From an uncultured Acidimicrobiales bacterium (GTDB taxonomy: Bacteria > Actinomycetota > Acidimicrobiia > Acidimicrobiales > SHLQ01), in the NCBI GenBank assembly GCA_938041035.1, contig CALHYX010000076.1, forward strand, positions 1 through 44,758: a stretch of 44,758 nucleotides of DNA. The letters are read 5' to 3'. The notes under the pieces are model-generated. The model saw only the letters and a list, made by a program, of their open reading frames with translations. It ran no database searches and was not told the origin of the DNA. The translations under genes were made by a program, and so were the position numbers. Shown here in pieces: positions 1 through 8,446 of this stretch (its first letter is position 1; each line of letters opens with the position of its first letter).

Positions 1-597
1 TCCTCGCTCCGCGACGCGCTGGAACAACTGCTCGGCGGCGGTTGCTATCACATGGCCCGGCTGTTCGATCGGGTGAAAACCGACGGCCTGCTGTGGTTTC
101 AGGCCCTCGACGGCGACCTGGATGCGCTCGATCAGATACTCGCCGACTGGGTCGCGGCGGTCGACTGGCCAACGTCGATTCTGTGGCGCGAACTGGCCGA
201 ACGGCACCCGGAGGCCCTGGTCTTGTTGTCCCATCGCGGATCGGCTGAGGTGTGGTGGGAAAGTGCCGACGCAACCGTGTGGGCCGCGATGCGACGATCG
301 AGCGACGACCCGTTGATCACCGCGTTCAACGACAAGATGCTCCTTCGCTCGGGCCTCGGCGATCGCTGGGATGATCCGTCGTCCGCCCGCGCGTTCTACG
401 AGCAGCACTTCGCCGAGGTGATCGACACCATCTCGCCTGACCGGTTGCTGGTGTGGCAGCCGAGCGAGGGCTGGGAGCCGCTGTGTGCCGCGCTCGGCTT
501 GCCGGTGCCCGAGGGCGACTTCATCCACACCAACGATCGGGCCGAGTTCCAGTCCCGCATGGCCGAACCCCGGGTTTCGCCCCGCGACGTCCTGTAG
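1..597 (+). CDS. Sulfotransferase-family protein, 5' end cut by the window
   Basis: The reading frame is open from base 1 to a TAG at 595-597, so the start lies outside the window and 198 residues are visible. The segment resembles the Sulfotransfer_4-type family (PF17784-like). It has an early CYHM motif, a VDWP segment before the LWREL helix, and a C-terminal WEPLCAALGLPVPEGDF block followed by an FQSRM-like tail. That C-terminal block is characteristic of this family. The N-terminal PAPS-binding P-loop should lie just upstream and cannot be checked here. The substrate is unknown. Family assignment is by remembered motif pattern only. Confidence 0.75.
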   Translation, partial: SSLRDALEQLLGGGCYHMARLFDRVKTDGLLWFQALDGDLDALDQILADWVAAVDWPTSILWRELAERHPEALVLLSHRGSAEVWWESADATVWAAMRRSSDDPLITAFNDKMLLRSGLGDRWDDPSSARAFYEQHFAEVIDTISPDRLLVWQPSEGWEPLCAALGLPVPEGDFIHTNDRAEFQSRMAEPRVSPRDVL

Positions 598-634
598 TCG
601 GGAACCCACCCACCCCCACCGGTGTAGGACGGGT

Positions 635-1993
635 ATGGAAGCTTCCGTATCCCCTCGCCCGTTGCCCGGCGTCGAAGCCCCCGACGCTGCCCCCGACGCA
701 GTGGTCGCCGGGCACGAAGTGCATCGCTCCCGGGCCCTGCCGGTGCTGCTCGCGATGTGTCTGATCGCCGCGTTGGCCGTGCCCGTCGCCTACGGCATTG
801 GCTGGGTCACCGCCGACACTTCCGCCAAGGCACTGGCGGCCACACCGACCATCGCCGATGTCCCCGCGATCGCGCCAGCGCCCACCCCCACCCCCGCCGA
901 TGCGGTGACACCGCTGCCCGGCGAACCCCACATCGCCGCATCGAACTCGCTTCGCACCGAACACGGCTCCGTCCCGGTCGAGGACTACTCCAACACCACC
1001 ATCCAGGCCGAGGTCACCGTTTCCCCGAGCGGACGGACGATACTCAAGACCGGCGGCATGGCTGCAGCGTTCGGCTTTGATCGCTCGATGCAGACCGCGG
1101 TCGTCAGCGACGCGCAACAGGTCGCGTTCATGGAACCGCTGGGCGAGGGTCGAACGATCTACGCACCGGGTGGCCGGTCGTCGAGTTCGATCATCGTGGT
1201 CGACCTCGCAACCACGCCCGGCGAGCAGGTGAGCGAGTTCAGGCTCGACGGCAACGTCGTGCCCGAAGCCTTCACGAGCGACGGTGCCGGACTCTTTGTC
1301 ATCGACCATCAGCCGCCACTCGATCCCACTACCTACCGGGTGCAGTTGCTCGACCTCGCCACGGGCGAGCGGTTTGCGGTCCCTGGGCCGGTCAAGCAAC
1401 CGGCGCCCGAAGACATGGCGGGGACCGGCCGGCGTCATGTCGGCACGGCGGACGGGACCTTCCTGTTCACGCTCTACACCCGGCAACCAGCCCACCATGA
1501 CGGCTCGACCCACGTCGACCACGTGCACGGTTTCGTGCACGCTCTGGCGCTCGACGAGAGCTGGGCGCTGTGCATTGACCTGCCCTCCGACTTTGGTCGG
1601 GGGGCGCCCGAGACCGCGGCCATAGCGGTGTCGACCGACGACGAGCGGATGTTCGTCGTCGACGGAGAGGCCGCCGCCATCGCAATCTTCGATGTCGATG
1701 ACATCAAGGCGGTCTCGAACCCCGCCGAGTTCGTGGCCGCCGGGCCAAGGATGCCGCAGCCGGAGGTCATCGTGCCGCTACCGCTGGAGATCAGCGGGAC
1801 GCTTTCGGCAATGGGTACCGACGTCGGGGTGTGGATCGCTTCGGGCGACGAGGTGATGCTGCTCGACCTCGCGGGGACGACCGTGCTCGCCCATCACCGC
1901 GCCCCGGGCCCGGTCGACCTGCTCGGAATCGACGAGAACGACCAGGTCTACGCGGCGATCGGCGACCGACTGGTGCCGCTCGACCACAGCTGA
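635..1993 (+). CDS. Membrane-anchored beta-propeller-like protein
   Basis: A protein of 452 residues. I start it at ATG 635 because the frame upstream overlaps the sulfotransferase gene and a purine-rich stretch (GTAGGACGG) precedes this codon. Residues about 35-57 form one hydrophobic segment (LPVLLAMCLIAALAVPVAYG), followed by a Pro/Ala/Thr-rich linker rich in PTPTP. The remaining 350 or so residues contain repeated short beta-strand units with spaced Asp/Gly turns (for example SIIVVDLAT, VQLLDLATGE, AIAIFDVDD, VMLLDLAG). That pattern fits a YVTN/YncE-like propeller. No catalytic motif is visible. It is probably anchored in the cytoplasmic membrane with the propeller outside. Function is unknown. 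Confidence 0.7.
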   Translation: MEASVSPRPLPGVEAPDAAPDAVVAGHEVHRSRALPVLLAMCLIAALAVPVAYGIGWVTADTSAKALAATPTIADVPAIAPAPTPTPADAVTPLPGEPHIAASNSLRTEHGSVPVEDYSNTTIQAEVTVSPSGRTILKTGGMAAAFGFDRSMQTAVVSDAQQVAFMEPLGEGRTIYAPGGRSSSSIIVVDLATTPGEQVSEFRLDGNVVPEAFTSDGAGLFVIDHQPPLDPTTYRVQLLDLATGERFAVPGPVKQPAPEDMAGTGRRHVGTADGTFLFTLYTRQPAHHDGSTHVDHVHGFVHALALDESWALCIDLPSDFGRGAPETAAIAVSTDDERMFVVDGEAAAIAIFDVDDIKAVSNPAEFVAAGPRMPQPEVIVPLPLEISGTLSAMGTDVGVWIASGDEVMLLDLAGTTVLAHHRAPGPVDLLGIDENDQVYAAIGDRLVPLDHS

Positions 1994-2083
1994 CGCACCG
2001 GTTGCTCCCACCGCCCGCCCGGGCGACGAGTAGCGAACCATGGCAAGGTGGCGACATCGATTCGGCCGCGCCAGGGGGAACCA

Positions 2084-2878
2084 ATGCCGGTAGCAAACGT
2101 CAACGGGCAGGCGATCAATTACGCCGATAACGAAGCATCGGGCCCGCCCGTGATCTTCAGCCACGGGTTCTTGATGGACCACACCATGTTCGATGCCCAG
2201 GTCGCCGCCCTGGGTGACGACTACCGGTGCATCCGGTGGGACGAGCGGGGGTTCGGCGAGACGCCGGCGACCGGCCACTTTACCTACTGGGATTCCGCCG
2301 ACGACGCCGTGGCCCTGCTCGACCACCTCGAGATCGACCAGGCAGTATTCGTCGGCATGTCCCAGGGCGGCTTCCTGTCGCTGCGCGCCGGGCTCGCACA
2401 CCCGGATCGGGTGCGGGCCCTGGTGCTGATCGACTCCGAGCCCGGGGTGGACCCGCCGGAGGTTCTCGAGGGCTACTCGGGGATGGTCGGGCACTGGTTG
2501 AGCGACGAGCCGCTCGGCCCCGTGGGCGATATGGTCGCTGGGCTGATCCTCGACGATGCCGAACTGAGCGCGGAATGGATCGCGAAGTGGGAGGCTCGGC
2601 GGGCTCCCGGCGGGCCGGCCGCCCAGATGGAGTTCGCCGCCCAGACGCTCCTCGGACGAGACGACATCAGCGATCGGGTCGGCGAGCTGTCCATGCCCGT
2701 GCTGAGCGTGCACGGAGAGGACGACCAGTCGATCACCATCGACAAGGCGGAGGCACTGCAGGCCGCCGTGCCGGACGGTCGGGGACTCGTACGGGTGGCC
2801 GGCGCCGCTCACGCGCCGAACATGACCCACGCCACCATCGTCAACCCGGCTATTGCGGCGTTTCTGGCCGGGCTGTAG
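2084..2878 (+). CDS. Alpha/beta hydrolase
   Basis: A 264-residue alpha/beta hydrolase-fold enzyme of the fluoroperoxidase/3-oxoadipate enol-lactonase type. HGF at residues 27-29 supplies the oxyanion hole. GMSQGG at 91-96 is the nucleophile elbow with Ser93. An HGEDD segment carries the likely catalytic Asp, and AAHAPN near the C-terminus carries the His. The start is set at ATG 2084 because AGGGGGAA sits at the right distance upstream; a GTG at 2048 in the same frame has no such site. The substrate cannot be read from the sequence. It ends 29 bases inside the convergent MFS gene. Confidence 0.88.
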   Translation: MPVANVNGQAINYADNEASGPPVIFSHGFLMDHTMFDAQVAALGDDYRCIRWDERGFGETPATGHFTYWDSADDAVALLDHLEIDQAVFVGMSQGGFLSLRAGLAHPDRVRALVLIDSEPGVDPPEVLEGYSGMVGHWLSDEPLGPVGDMVAGLILDDAELSAEWIAKWEARRAPGGPAAQMEFAAQTLLGRDDISDRVGELSMPVLSVHGEDDQSITIDKAEALQAAVPDGRGLVRVAGAAHAPNMTHATIVNPAIAAFLAGL

Positions 2879-4007
2879 CCGATCGTCGGGTCAGGCGTAG
2901 GGCCATCGCCGCGGCGCCGATGCTCAACCCGCCCAGGCCCGCGGCCAGGCCAAACCCGACGGCGGCGGACCGTTCGACGACGGGGATCAACGTCGCGGGG
3001 CCGGCGGCGTGACCGAGGAACCGGAACGACAGCAGAAACGACAGCGCGCCGCCTCGGTTCTCCGGCATGATCGTTGCTCCCAACGATTGGAAGATGACGA
3101 CCACGAACGCCACGGTCGCGCCGCCGAGCAACCAGAGCGCGCCCAGGGTCCATCCGGTGCGGCCGAGGGCGAGCGCCGCGGTGGCGGCCATGGCGAAGAG
3201 CATCACCGGGGTCACCAACCGGCGCGCGCCGAACCGGTCGAGCACCCAGCCCCAGACGGGCCCCATCACCATCGCGCTCATCGCCCCGCCAAAGAGCATG
3301 AAACCGGCAGCGGTGCCGCTCACCCCGAGCACATCGCGCGCCACCACGCCGACCAGCACGGCGACACCGATGGGGCCGGCGGCCGCGAAGAAAAACGATG
3401 TGCCCAGCAACACCATGCGTCGGTTCAACAGCGGTCGCAGACCGAGCCCGGCGTCGGCGGGGCGAGGGGCCCCGTCGGGGGGCATCGCCGCCAGGACCAT
3501 CGCGACCACTGCGGTGCCGATGAACGCTCCCTGCCAGGACGTATCGGCGGCGAGGCCCCCGACGATCGGCCCCAGACCGCCGCCGACCGCCTGAAAGCTC
3601 GAATAGATGCCGACCTCCCGACCAAAGCGCTCCTCGGGCACCATCTCGGCCAGCCCCGCCAGCAGCAGCGGGGTGATGAACGCGTTCGCCACCCCCTGCA
3701 CCGCCCGGGCGGCCACAAAGGTCCACAACCCCGGAGCCGCGGCCACGGCCAGACTGGCCAGCGCGTAGACGATGTAGGTGGCCCTCACGGTTCGGCGCCG
3801 GCCATAGCGCTCCCCGACGGTGCCCGAGAACAGCAGCGTCAGCGCAAACGGCACCAGATAGAGACTGAACCCGAGGCCGACGGCACTCGAGGACGCACCA
3901 AACTCGGTGCGCAACTCCGGGAACATGGGCACGATGACCACCGTGCCGAACGGACCCAGGAATCCGCCCGCATACAGAGCCAGGCGACGCAGCGAGAAGC
4001 CACTCAC
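2850..4007 (-). CDS. MFS transporter
   Basis: A 385-residue major facilitator with about 12 hydrophobic segments. Motif A (GERYGRRRTV) lies between helices 2 and 3, and there is a second arginine-rich loop (DRFGARR) in the C-terminal half. I chose the GTG start at 4005-4007 because it overlaps the stop of the upstream GNAT gene (GTGA), and the protein then begins SGFSLRRLALYAGGFLG. The longer open frame upstream is only a shadow of the GNAT gene. The pair is translationally coupled. The cargo is unknown. A GNAT-MFS pair often suggests drug or metabolite handling, but nothing here proves it. Confidence 0.88.
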   Translation of the reverse strand: MSGFSLRRLALYAGGFLGPFGTVVIVPMFPELRTEFGASSSAVGLGFSLYLVPFALTLLFSGTVGERYGRRRTVRATYIVYALASLAVAAAPGLWTFVAARAVQGVANAFITPLLLAGLAEMVPEERFGREVGIYSSFQAVGGGLGPIVGGLAADTSWQGAFIGTAVVAMVLAAMPPDGAPRPADAGLGLRPLLNRRMVLLGTSFFFAAAGPIGVAVLVGVVARDVLGVSGTAAGFMLFGGAMSAMVMGPVWGWVLDRFGARRLVTPVMLFAMAATAALALGRTGWTLGALWLLGGATVAFVVVIFQSLGATIMPENRGGALSFLLSFRFLGHAAGPATLIPVVERSAAVGFGLAAGLGGLSIGAAAMALRLTRRSATARPETPQ

Positions 4008-4528
4008 GCCGGAGGGTCGATCGTCTTTTCGAAGAAGTAGTCGGCGAACGGATTGTCGTCGCGGTAGGGGTCGATACGCCGGTAGCCGTGTTTGGCATAC
4101 AACGCGTGGGCCTCGGTGAGCGTGGCGTTGGTGTCGAGGCGGACGACGCCGAATCCGAGTTCGGCCGCCCACCGTTCGAGTTCCTGCAGCAGCGCCGTGG
4201 CCACACCGTTGCCGCGAGCTTCTTCGGCCACCCACATGCGTTTGATTTCGCCGACCACGGGGGATGCATCGGCGGGGCCGAGGAGATGCACTCCCCCGCA
4301 GCCGATCGCCTTCTCGTCGATGCGCGCGATCAGGAAGACGCCGTTCGGTGGTTCGTAGTCGGCCGCGTCCGGATCCGGCCCGGCCTCGACGTCGAACCCG
4401 GTGGAGAACCGGGCATCGAGTTCGGCGAAGTAGCGGCCCAGACAGAGCTGGGCCGCTTCGCTATCGGCCGGGGCGACGCCGATTTCAACGTCGACTCGTC
4501 CGCTTCGTTCGCCGTCCCGCTCGGTCAT
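4004..4528 (-). CDS. GNAT family N-acetyltransferase
   Basis: A 174-residue acyl-CoA-dependent N-acetyltransferase. The acetyl-CoA pyrophosphate loop is RGNGVA, followed by an ALLQELE helix. A late ALYAKHGYRR segment is the usual beta5-alpha4 element. The protein ends DPPA, and its TGA overlaps the GTG start of the MFS gene, so the two form a coupled pair. The upstream TerB-like gene ends 18 bases before this start on the same strand and may share the transcript. The acceptor substrate is unknown. Confidence 0.9.
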   Translation of the reverse strand: MTERDGERSGRVDVEIGVAPADSEAAQLCLGRYFAELDARFSTGFDVEAGPDPDAADYEPPNGVFLIARIDEKAIGCGGVHLLGPADASPVVGEIKRMWVAEEARGNGVATALLQELERWAAELGFGVVRLDTNATLTEAHALYAKHGYRRIDPYRDDNPFADYFFEKTIDPPA

Positions 4529-4546
4529 CGGCTCTCCCGGGCCGGT

Positions 4547-5122
4547 TCAGCTGAAGATGCGCGGGGCTTCGAGTTGATCGTGGATGTCATCGACCTCGTC
4601 CTTGCCGAGACCCAGCCCCTCGGCGAGCGAACTCAGGTATTGGACCTCGCTGCCGGTGTCGACCTTGATGGCGAGGAGCGACACGGCGTAGGCCTCGGTA
4701 GCCATGTCCGTCGGCACGCGGTCGATCAGACCCTCGAGGTCGAGTGGCGTGGCGAGTTGTTGGCGGAGGTAGTCGGCGTCGGCTTCATCCACATCGCCGA
4801 GTTCACCCAGGATGGCGTCGACTTCGTCCTGGGTGACCTCGCCGTCGGCCTTCGCCGCGCTGCACATCGCTTCGATAAGCACCGATGCGGTGGCGTCGTT
4901 CTCCGGTGTCTCTTCGGGTCGATCGCCCCCGCCACCCAGTAGGCCGCCGAGCAGCGCACCCGCTCCCCCGCCGCCGCGCCCCATGCCTGAACTCGCTCGC
5001 CCACCCAGCATCGACCCCAGTAGAGAGCCGACGAGGCTTCCACCGCGACCGCCGACCATCCCGCCCAACATCGATCCCGCTCCGCTGCCCAGCAGCGCTC
5101 CCAGCAATCGTGTGGCACCCAT
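4547..5122 (-). CDS. Gly-rich TerB/DUF533-like protein
   Basis: A 191-residue protein. Residues 1-66 are Gly/Ser/Leu-rich with repeated LLGS, MLGG and LLGG units, a low-complexity, possibly membrane-associating segment. Residues about 75-191 are helical with an AAKADGEVTQDE acidic motif typical of TerB-like and DUF533 proteins. The start at ATG 5122 is preceded by GAGGAG; a longer frame exists without such a site. TerB-like domains are linked to metal or stress responses, but the function of this branch is not known. It is followed by the GNAT-MFS pair. Confidence 0.75.
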   Translation of the reverse strand: MGATRLLGALLGSGAGSMLGGMVGGRGGSLVGSLLGSMLGGRASSGMGRGGGGAGALLGGLLGGGGDRPEETPENDATASVLIEAMCSAAKADGEVTQDEVDAILGELGDVDEADADYLRQQLATPLDLEGLIDRVPTDMATEAYAVSLLAIKVDTGSEVQYLSSLAEGLGLGKDEVDDIHDQLEAPRIFS

Positions 5123-5238
5123 GTATCTTTTTCTCCTCTGTGGACGAACCGCGTTCACGGCTTCGCCGCCAACCTAGCCCGCGCGGCCGCGGCCGCATCC
5201 ACCACCGGCCCCCGACACCCGTGTCAGGCTTATCCGTT

Positions 5239-6063
5239 ATGGCCAAGAAACCTCCCACTCTCCGTTCCGGCTCCGCGGGCCTGCGCGTCCGCCTCCTGCA
5301 ACAGGCCCTCGCCGATGCCGGGTTTGACCCGGGCGCCATCGACGGCGACTTCGGTCCCCACACCGAGGCTGCCGTGCAGAACTTTCAGGCGTCAGAGGAT
5401 CTGCTCGTCGACGGCATCGCCGGGGCTCGCACCCAAAAAGCCCTCGGCATGACGGGTGATGTCGAGGAGCGTTCCCTCGCCAGCCTCAAGCGCACGTTCA
5501 CGGTCAAGCGAGTACAGAAGCTGTTCGCCAAGTCCGCTGCCGGCGGGGTGAAAAAGCACCTGGGCGACGTGCTGACCGCGCTTCACGACGAGGGAATCGG
5601 CGACGACATCATGGTGCTGATGGCGCTCGCCACCATCCGCGCGGAAACCGCCGGTTTCGTGCCGATCGAAGAAGGCAAGAGTAAATACAACACCTCGCCC
5701 GGCGGCCATCCGTTCAACCGGTACGACGACCGGAAGGATCTCGGAAACAAGGGTGCCCCCGACGGCGACTCCTACAAGGGCCGGGGCTTCGTGCAGCTCA
5801 CCGGGCGAGCCAACTATCGCACCATTGGCAAAAAGATCGGCATGGGTTCCAAGCTGGAGAAGAACCCGGACCTCGGGTGCGATTCCGAGGTGGCCGCCCG
5901 AATCCTCGCCGCCTTCCTCGCGTCCAAAGAACGCAAGATCAAAGAGGCGCTTCTCGCTGAGGACCTCGCCGGCGCACGCCGGCTGGTCAACGGTGGCAGC
6001 CACGGCCTGAAACCCTTCATGGCGTGCTACGACAAGGGCGTCAAGGAGTTTCTGGCCGGGTAG
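5239..6063 (+). CDS. Peptidoglycan-binding protein with GH19/COG3179-type lytic domain
   Basis: A 274-residue protein. Residues about 8-68 form a PG_binding_1 domain (LRVRLLQQALADAGF, IDGDFGPHTEAAVQNFQ, LLVDGIAG). Residues about 85-270 resemble GH19 or 'predicted chitinase' lysozyme domains. LATIRAETAGF supplies the likely catalytic Glu, and YKGRGFVQLTGRANY is the family hallmark. It would cleave peptidoglycan or chitin. There is no signal peptide or transmembrane segment, unlike most secreted wall hydrolases but like phage endolysins. No holin or other phage gene is adjacent. The last 23 bases overlap the convergent ATPase gene. Start ATG 5239. Confidence 0.85.
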   Translation: MAKKPPTLRSGSAGLRVRLLQQALADAGFDPGAIDGDFGPHTEAAVQNFQASEDLLVDGIAGARTQKALGMTGDVEERSLASLKRTFTVKRVQKLFAKSAAGGVKKHLGDVLTALHDEGIGDDIMVLMALATIRAETAGFVPIEEGKSKYNTSPGGHPFNRYDDRKDLGNKGAPDGDSYKGRGFVQLTGRANYRTIGKKIGMGSKLEKNPDLGCDSEVAARILAAFLASKERKIKEALLAEDLAGARRLVNGGSHGLKPFMACYDKGVKEFLAG

Positions 6064-6703
6064 CCGCTGTCGGCGACGGGAGCACCCGGTCGGCGACCAT
6101 CTGATGGGCGATGACCTCGGCCACCCGGGGCACACCGCCGGATCGTTGGAGCAACCGGTTGAGTTCTGCGGCATCGAAGCGAAACGGCGACCGCTTGCCG
6201 AGCTCGGTGGATGCGGCGTCGATACGGCCGTTGACGATGGCGATGAGCGTAGTCGCGTCCATCGGTTCGAGCCGATGGGTCTGCACCGCTAGGCCCGCTC
6301 GGCGGGCGGGCACGGCCAGGTCACGATGGGTGCCGACGACCACCGTCGCGCCGATCGCGGCGAGGTCCCGAAACCACCGTCGCCGCAGTGGCCGGGGCAT
6401 GCGGTCGATCTCGTCGCCGTACACGAGTGACTCGACCGGCGGCTCCATCCATCGTTGCCGGTAGGGCGCCCGCACGATGTAGTGGTACGGCGCAGGTGTG
6501 CCCGTGCGCCAGTGATCGAGGTGGGTGGACTTGCCGAACCCGCTTTCGCCGATCACCTGAAAAAGGGTGGCCGAACCCGGCGCCGGCGGTGCCGGAACCC
6601 CACGATCGACGAAGAACGCCACCGGCGGATCCCCGATCTGACGGGCCACGAAGGGGTTCCGCCGCAACCCGGCCTCGTGGTAGCGGTCGACGTAGCCCCT
6701 CAT
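6041..6703 (-). CDS. P-loop ATPase (AAA/ExeA-like)
   Basis: A 220-residue ATPase. The N-terminal GLRRNPF resembles the start of ExeA/GspA- and TniB-type ATPases. Walker A is GESGFGKST at residues 52-60 and Walker B is LVYGDEID at 93-100. A VVVGTHRD segment follows, in the sensor-1 region. The C-terminal helices (SGGVPRVAEVIAHQM) look like an AAA lid. It is the last gene of the operon that begins with the AIM24 gene at 9178. Its ATG overlaps the stop of the arrestin-like gene (ATGA, once that gene's frame break is bridged). No transposase or secretion gene is nearby. The role is unknown; it may energise or sense for the neighbouring membrane proteins. Confidence 0.75.
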   Translation of the reverse strand: MRGYVDRYHEAGLRRNPFVARQIGDPPVAFFVDRGVPAPPAPGSATLFQVIGESGFGKSTHLDHWRTGTPAPYHYIVRAPYRQRWMEPPVESLVYGDEIDRMPRPLRRRWFRDLAAIGATVVVGTHRDLAVPARRAGLAVQTHRLEPMDATTLIAIVNGRIDAASTELGKRSPFRFDAAELNRLLQRSGGVPRVAEVIAHQMVADRVLPSPTAATRPETP

Positions 6704-7130
6704 CGCGGATCGAGCGGATGAGCGCGGTCGTACCGACCGGTTCCCCCCTTGGGGATGACGAGAACTCCGACCCCTCCCAAAGGTCGCGACTGAGCTTCAC
6801 CCGGGTCTGGGCCCGCACCGTGTAGACGATGCGAATGAGGCTGCCGTCGTAGGAAACCGGCGCATCGTCGGGCACCCGGAGCGAGAACGTGGCGGCCGCC
6901 GCACCGAGCGGTCCAACCGGCACGGTCATCGCGGCAACCTGACCGCGGTCGGTGTCGCCCCGGCCTTCGGTCTCCCAGCCAAGCGACACGACCACGTCAT
7001 CAACCCGGCCGACCGGACCACCCGGTTTCGATCGGGTGGCCGCCCGGGCCAGACCACCGGTCAGTCGGCCGCCCACCTCGGCCACGTAGGCATCGAGGGT
7101 GAACTCCAGAGCGGGATCGTCCGCAGCCAT
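6700..7130 (-). CDS. Arrestin-like beta-sandwich protein, broken by a frameshift
   Basis: The frame starting at ATG 7130 reads well as a beta-rich, arrestin/SpoOM-like domain (VDDVVVSLGWETEG, AAATFSLRVPDDAP, IRIVYTVRAQTRVKLSRDL). After 'KLSRDL' (near 6782) it degenerates into an Arg/Ser-rich shadow that runs into the ATPase gene. In the next frame the sequence continues sensibly as GVLVIPKGGTGRYDRAHP and stops at TGA 6700-6702, overlapping the ATPase start as ATGA. One extra base in the T3-G3-A-G4 run near 6775-6783 would join the two, giving about 143 residues. This is either an assembly indel or a true mutation. Its own start overlaps the upstream stop as TGATG. Arrestin-fold proteins act as scaffolds; the role here is unknown. 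Confidence 0.65.
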
Positions 7131-7621
7131 CAGTCGTCGACTCGCCTTCGGTGTTCCGAGATTCGGGCGGCGACCGTTACGACGAACCGATTGTTGCGCA
7201 GATCCCCCTGGGAGCCGCGCGGGCTGCCGTCAATCGTCCAGATGATGTCGTTGTTGGTCGACGCGAAGCTCGGCCCGCCGGCAGATTCCGGCACCCAGAC
7301 GGTGAACGGGCAACGGAGCATGCCTTCGACCTCGCGGTACGGGGCGGCGTCGTCGTGCTGATATGCGGTGTGCCGAACGGTGGTCGACGTGGTTCCCACC
7401 GTATAGGTGGCCCGTTCGAGACAACGTGCGGTGATGGCGGTCTCCGTTGGTACACGGGTCGGCAGCGTCCGTCGCGGTCGATGCACGAGCTCCATGGCGT
7501 GCCGCCCGCCCAACGTGAGGGGCCAATCCGGTACGTGAAGTTCCGCCGGATGCCAGCGCCTGATCGATCGAAACAACGGCATGCTCATCGCGGCCACCGC
7601 GAGAGCCACGAGCACGACCAC
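7130..7621 (-). CDS. Membrane-anchored beta-domain protein of unknown function
   Basis: An N-terminal hydrophobic helix (VVVLVALAVAAMSMPLF) is followed by a soluble domain of about 140 residues. That domain has a CPFTVWVP segment, a NNDIIWTIDG segment and a final NNRFVVTVAARI strand. The latter half looks like the C-terminal half of an arrestin-like or DUF3592-adjacent beta-sandwich. I start it at GTG 7621, preceded by GGATGGG, but GTG 7615 or 7609 and ATG 7588 are also possible. A longer version joined by frameshift to the small upstream gene (7644-7784) would have two helices. Its TGA overlaps the start of the arrestin-like gene. Confidence 0.55.
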   Translation of the reverse strand: MVVLVALAVAAMSMPLFRSIRRWHPAELHVPDWPLTLGGRHAMELVHRPRRTLPTRVPTETAITARCLERATYTVGTTSTTVRHTAYQHDDAAPYREVEGMLRCPFTVWVPESAGGPSFASTNNDIIWTIDGSPRGSQGDLRNNRFVVTVAARISEHRRRVDD

Positions 7622-7643
7622 GAGCGCCCATCCGAACGAGCCG

Positions 7644-7784
7644 TTAGGCCACCGCCACGACCAACAGCACGGCACTGACTCCCAGCACGACGTTCGTCCA
7701 CAGCAACCGAGTGTTGGGCGCACTGTCGATCAGCACCATCGGCTCCGACGTCGGTCGGGTCGCGGAAGGCTCGAACTCACTCAT
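7644..7784 (-). CDS. Small single-helix membrane protein (46 residues)
   Basis: A short gene from ATG 7784 to TAA 7644. A polar N-terminus (MSEFEPSATRPTSEP) is followed by one membrane helix (LWTNVVLGVSAVLLVVAVA) that ends at the stop. It starts 12 bases after the DUF2510 gene's stop, and the next gene starts within about 25 bases, so it fits the operon. It could instead be the first hairpin helix of the next protein, separated by a one-base indel near 7650. No family recognised. Confidence 0.45.
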   Translation of the reverse strand: MSEFEPSATRPTSEPMVLIDSAPNTRLLWTNVVLGVSAVLLVVAVA

Positions 7785-7796
7785 CGAAGCTCGACG

Positions 7797-8375
7797 TTAC
7801 TGCTGGATGGGGTCCTGACCGACGACCCCGTTCGTCGACACCGCTGCCGTCCACGTGGCCCCGTCCCACCAGCGGAACTGGTAGCGGGCCATGGGGTCGC
7901 CATACCAACCTTCCGGCTGAGCTGCGGCCGGCGCTGCGGTCGGAAGCGCGGGTGCGGCCGCGACCGCGCCGATGGGTGCTACGCCCGTGGGCACCGAGCC
8001 CCCCGGGCCGGCGAGGACGATACCGTCGGGCACGACCTGAGCTTCGGCTGCCGGTGGACCCGGGTACGGGGTCACGCCCTTCACGTGAATGGTCCCCTTG
8101 CCAAACAGCGTGAGCGGCCCTTTGAACGTCAGGGTCAGGCCGTACCCGTCGGGAACGTTGACCGTGATGTCGGTGAGCCCGTAGTTCTTCTTGCGGCGCA
8201 ACGGCGCCCACATCGACACCACATGTGTGCCGGGGCTCACCTCAACCGTGAACGTGTCGTTCCAGCGGTAGCTCAGCGGTGACCCGCCGTCGATGGTCGC
8301 CTGCGGGGTCGTGGTCTGGAAGTTCATTCCCCCGGACCCCGACATCGTTGCGTGAAGATGCAGTGCACTCGCCAT
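7797..8375 (-). CDS. DUF2510 protein with N-terminal beta domain
   Basis: A 192-residue protein. Residues 1-105 are beta-rich (TFTVEVSPGTHVVSMWAP, ITVNVPDGYGLTLTFKG), an immunoglobulin- or PEGA-like domain without a recognised name. Residues about 115-152 are an Ala/Pro/Val-rich linker. The C-terminus is a DUF2510 module (GWYGDP...RWWDGATWT), an actinobacterial domain usually found on membrane-associated or secreted proteins and thought to mediate binding. Start ATG 8375; an in-frame ATG at 8345 is possible. It is second in the operon after the AIM24 gene. No signal peptide is evident. Confidence 0.7.
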   Translation of the reverse strand: MASALHLHATMSGSGGMNFQTTTPQATIDGGSPLSYRWNDTFTVEVSPGTHVVSMWAPLRRKKNYGLTDITVNVPDGYGLTLTFKGPLTLFGKGTIHVKGVTPYPGPPAAEAQVVPDGIVLAGPGGSVPTGVAPIGAVAAAPALPTAAPAAAQPEGWYGDPMARYQFRWWDGATWTAAVSTNGVVGQDPIQQ

Positions 8376-8446
8376 GCGTCAATTGTGCCATGGCCACGGG
8401 GTGCGGTCTCTGGGGACCGCACCCCGCGGTTGTCAGATCGTCCGGC

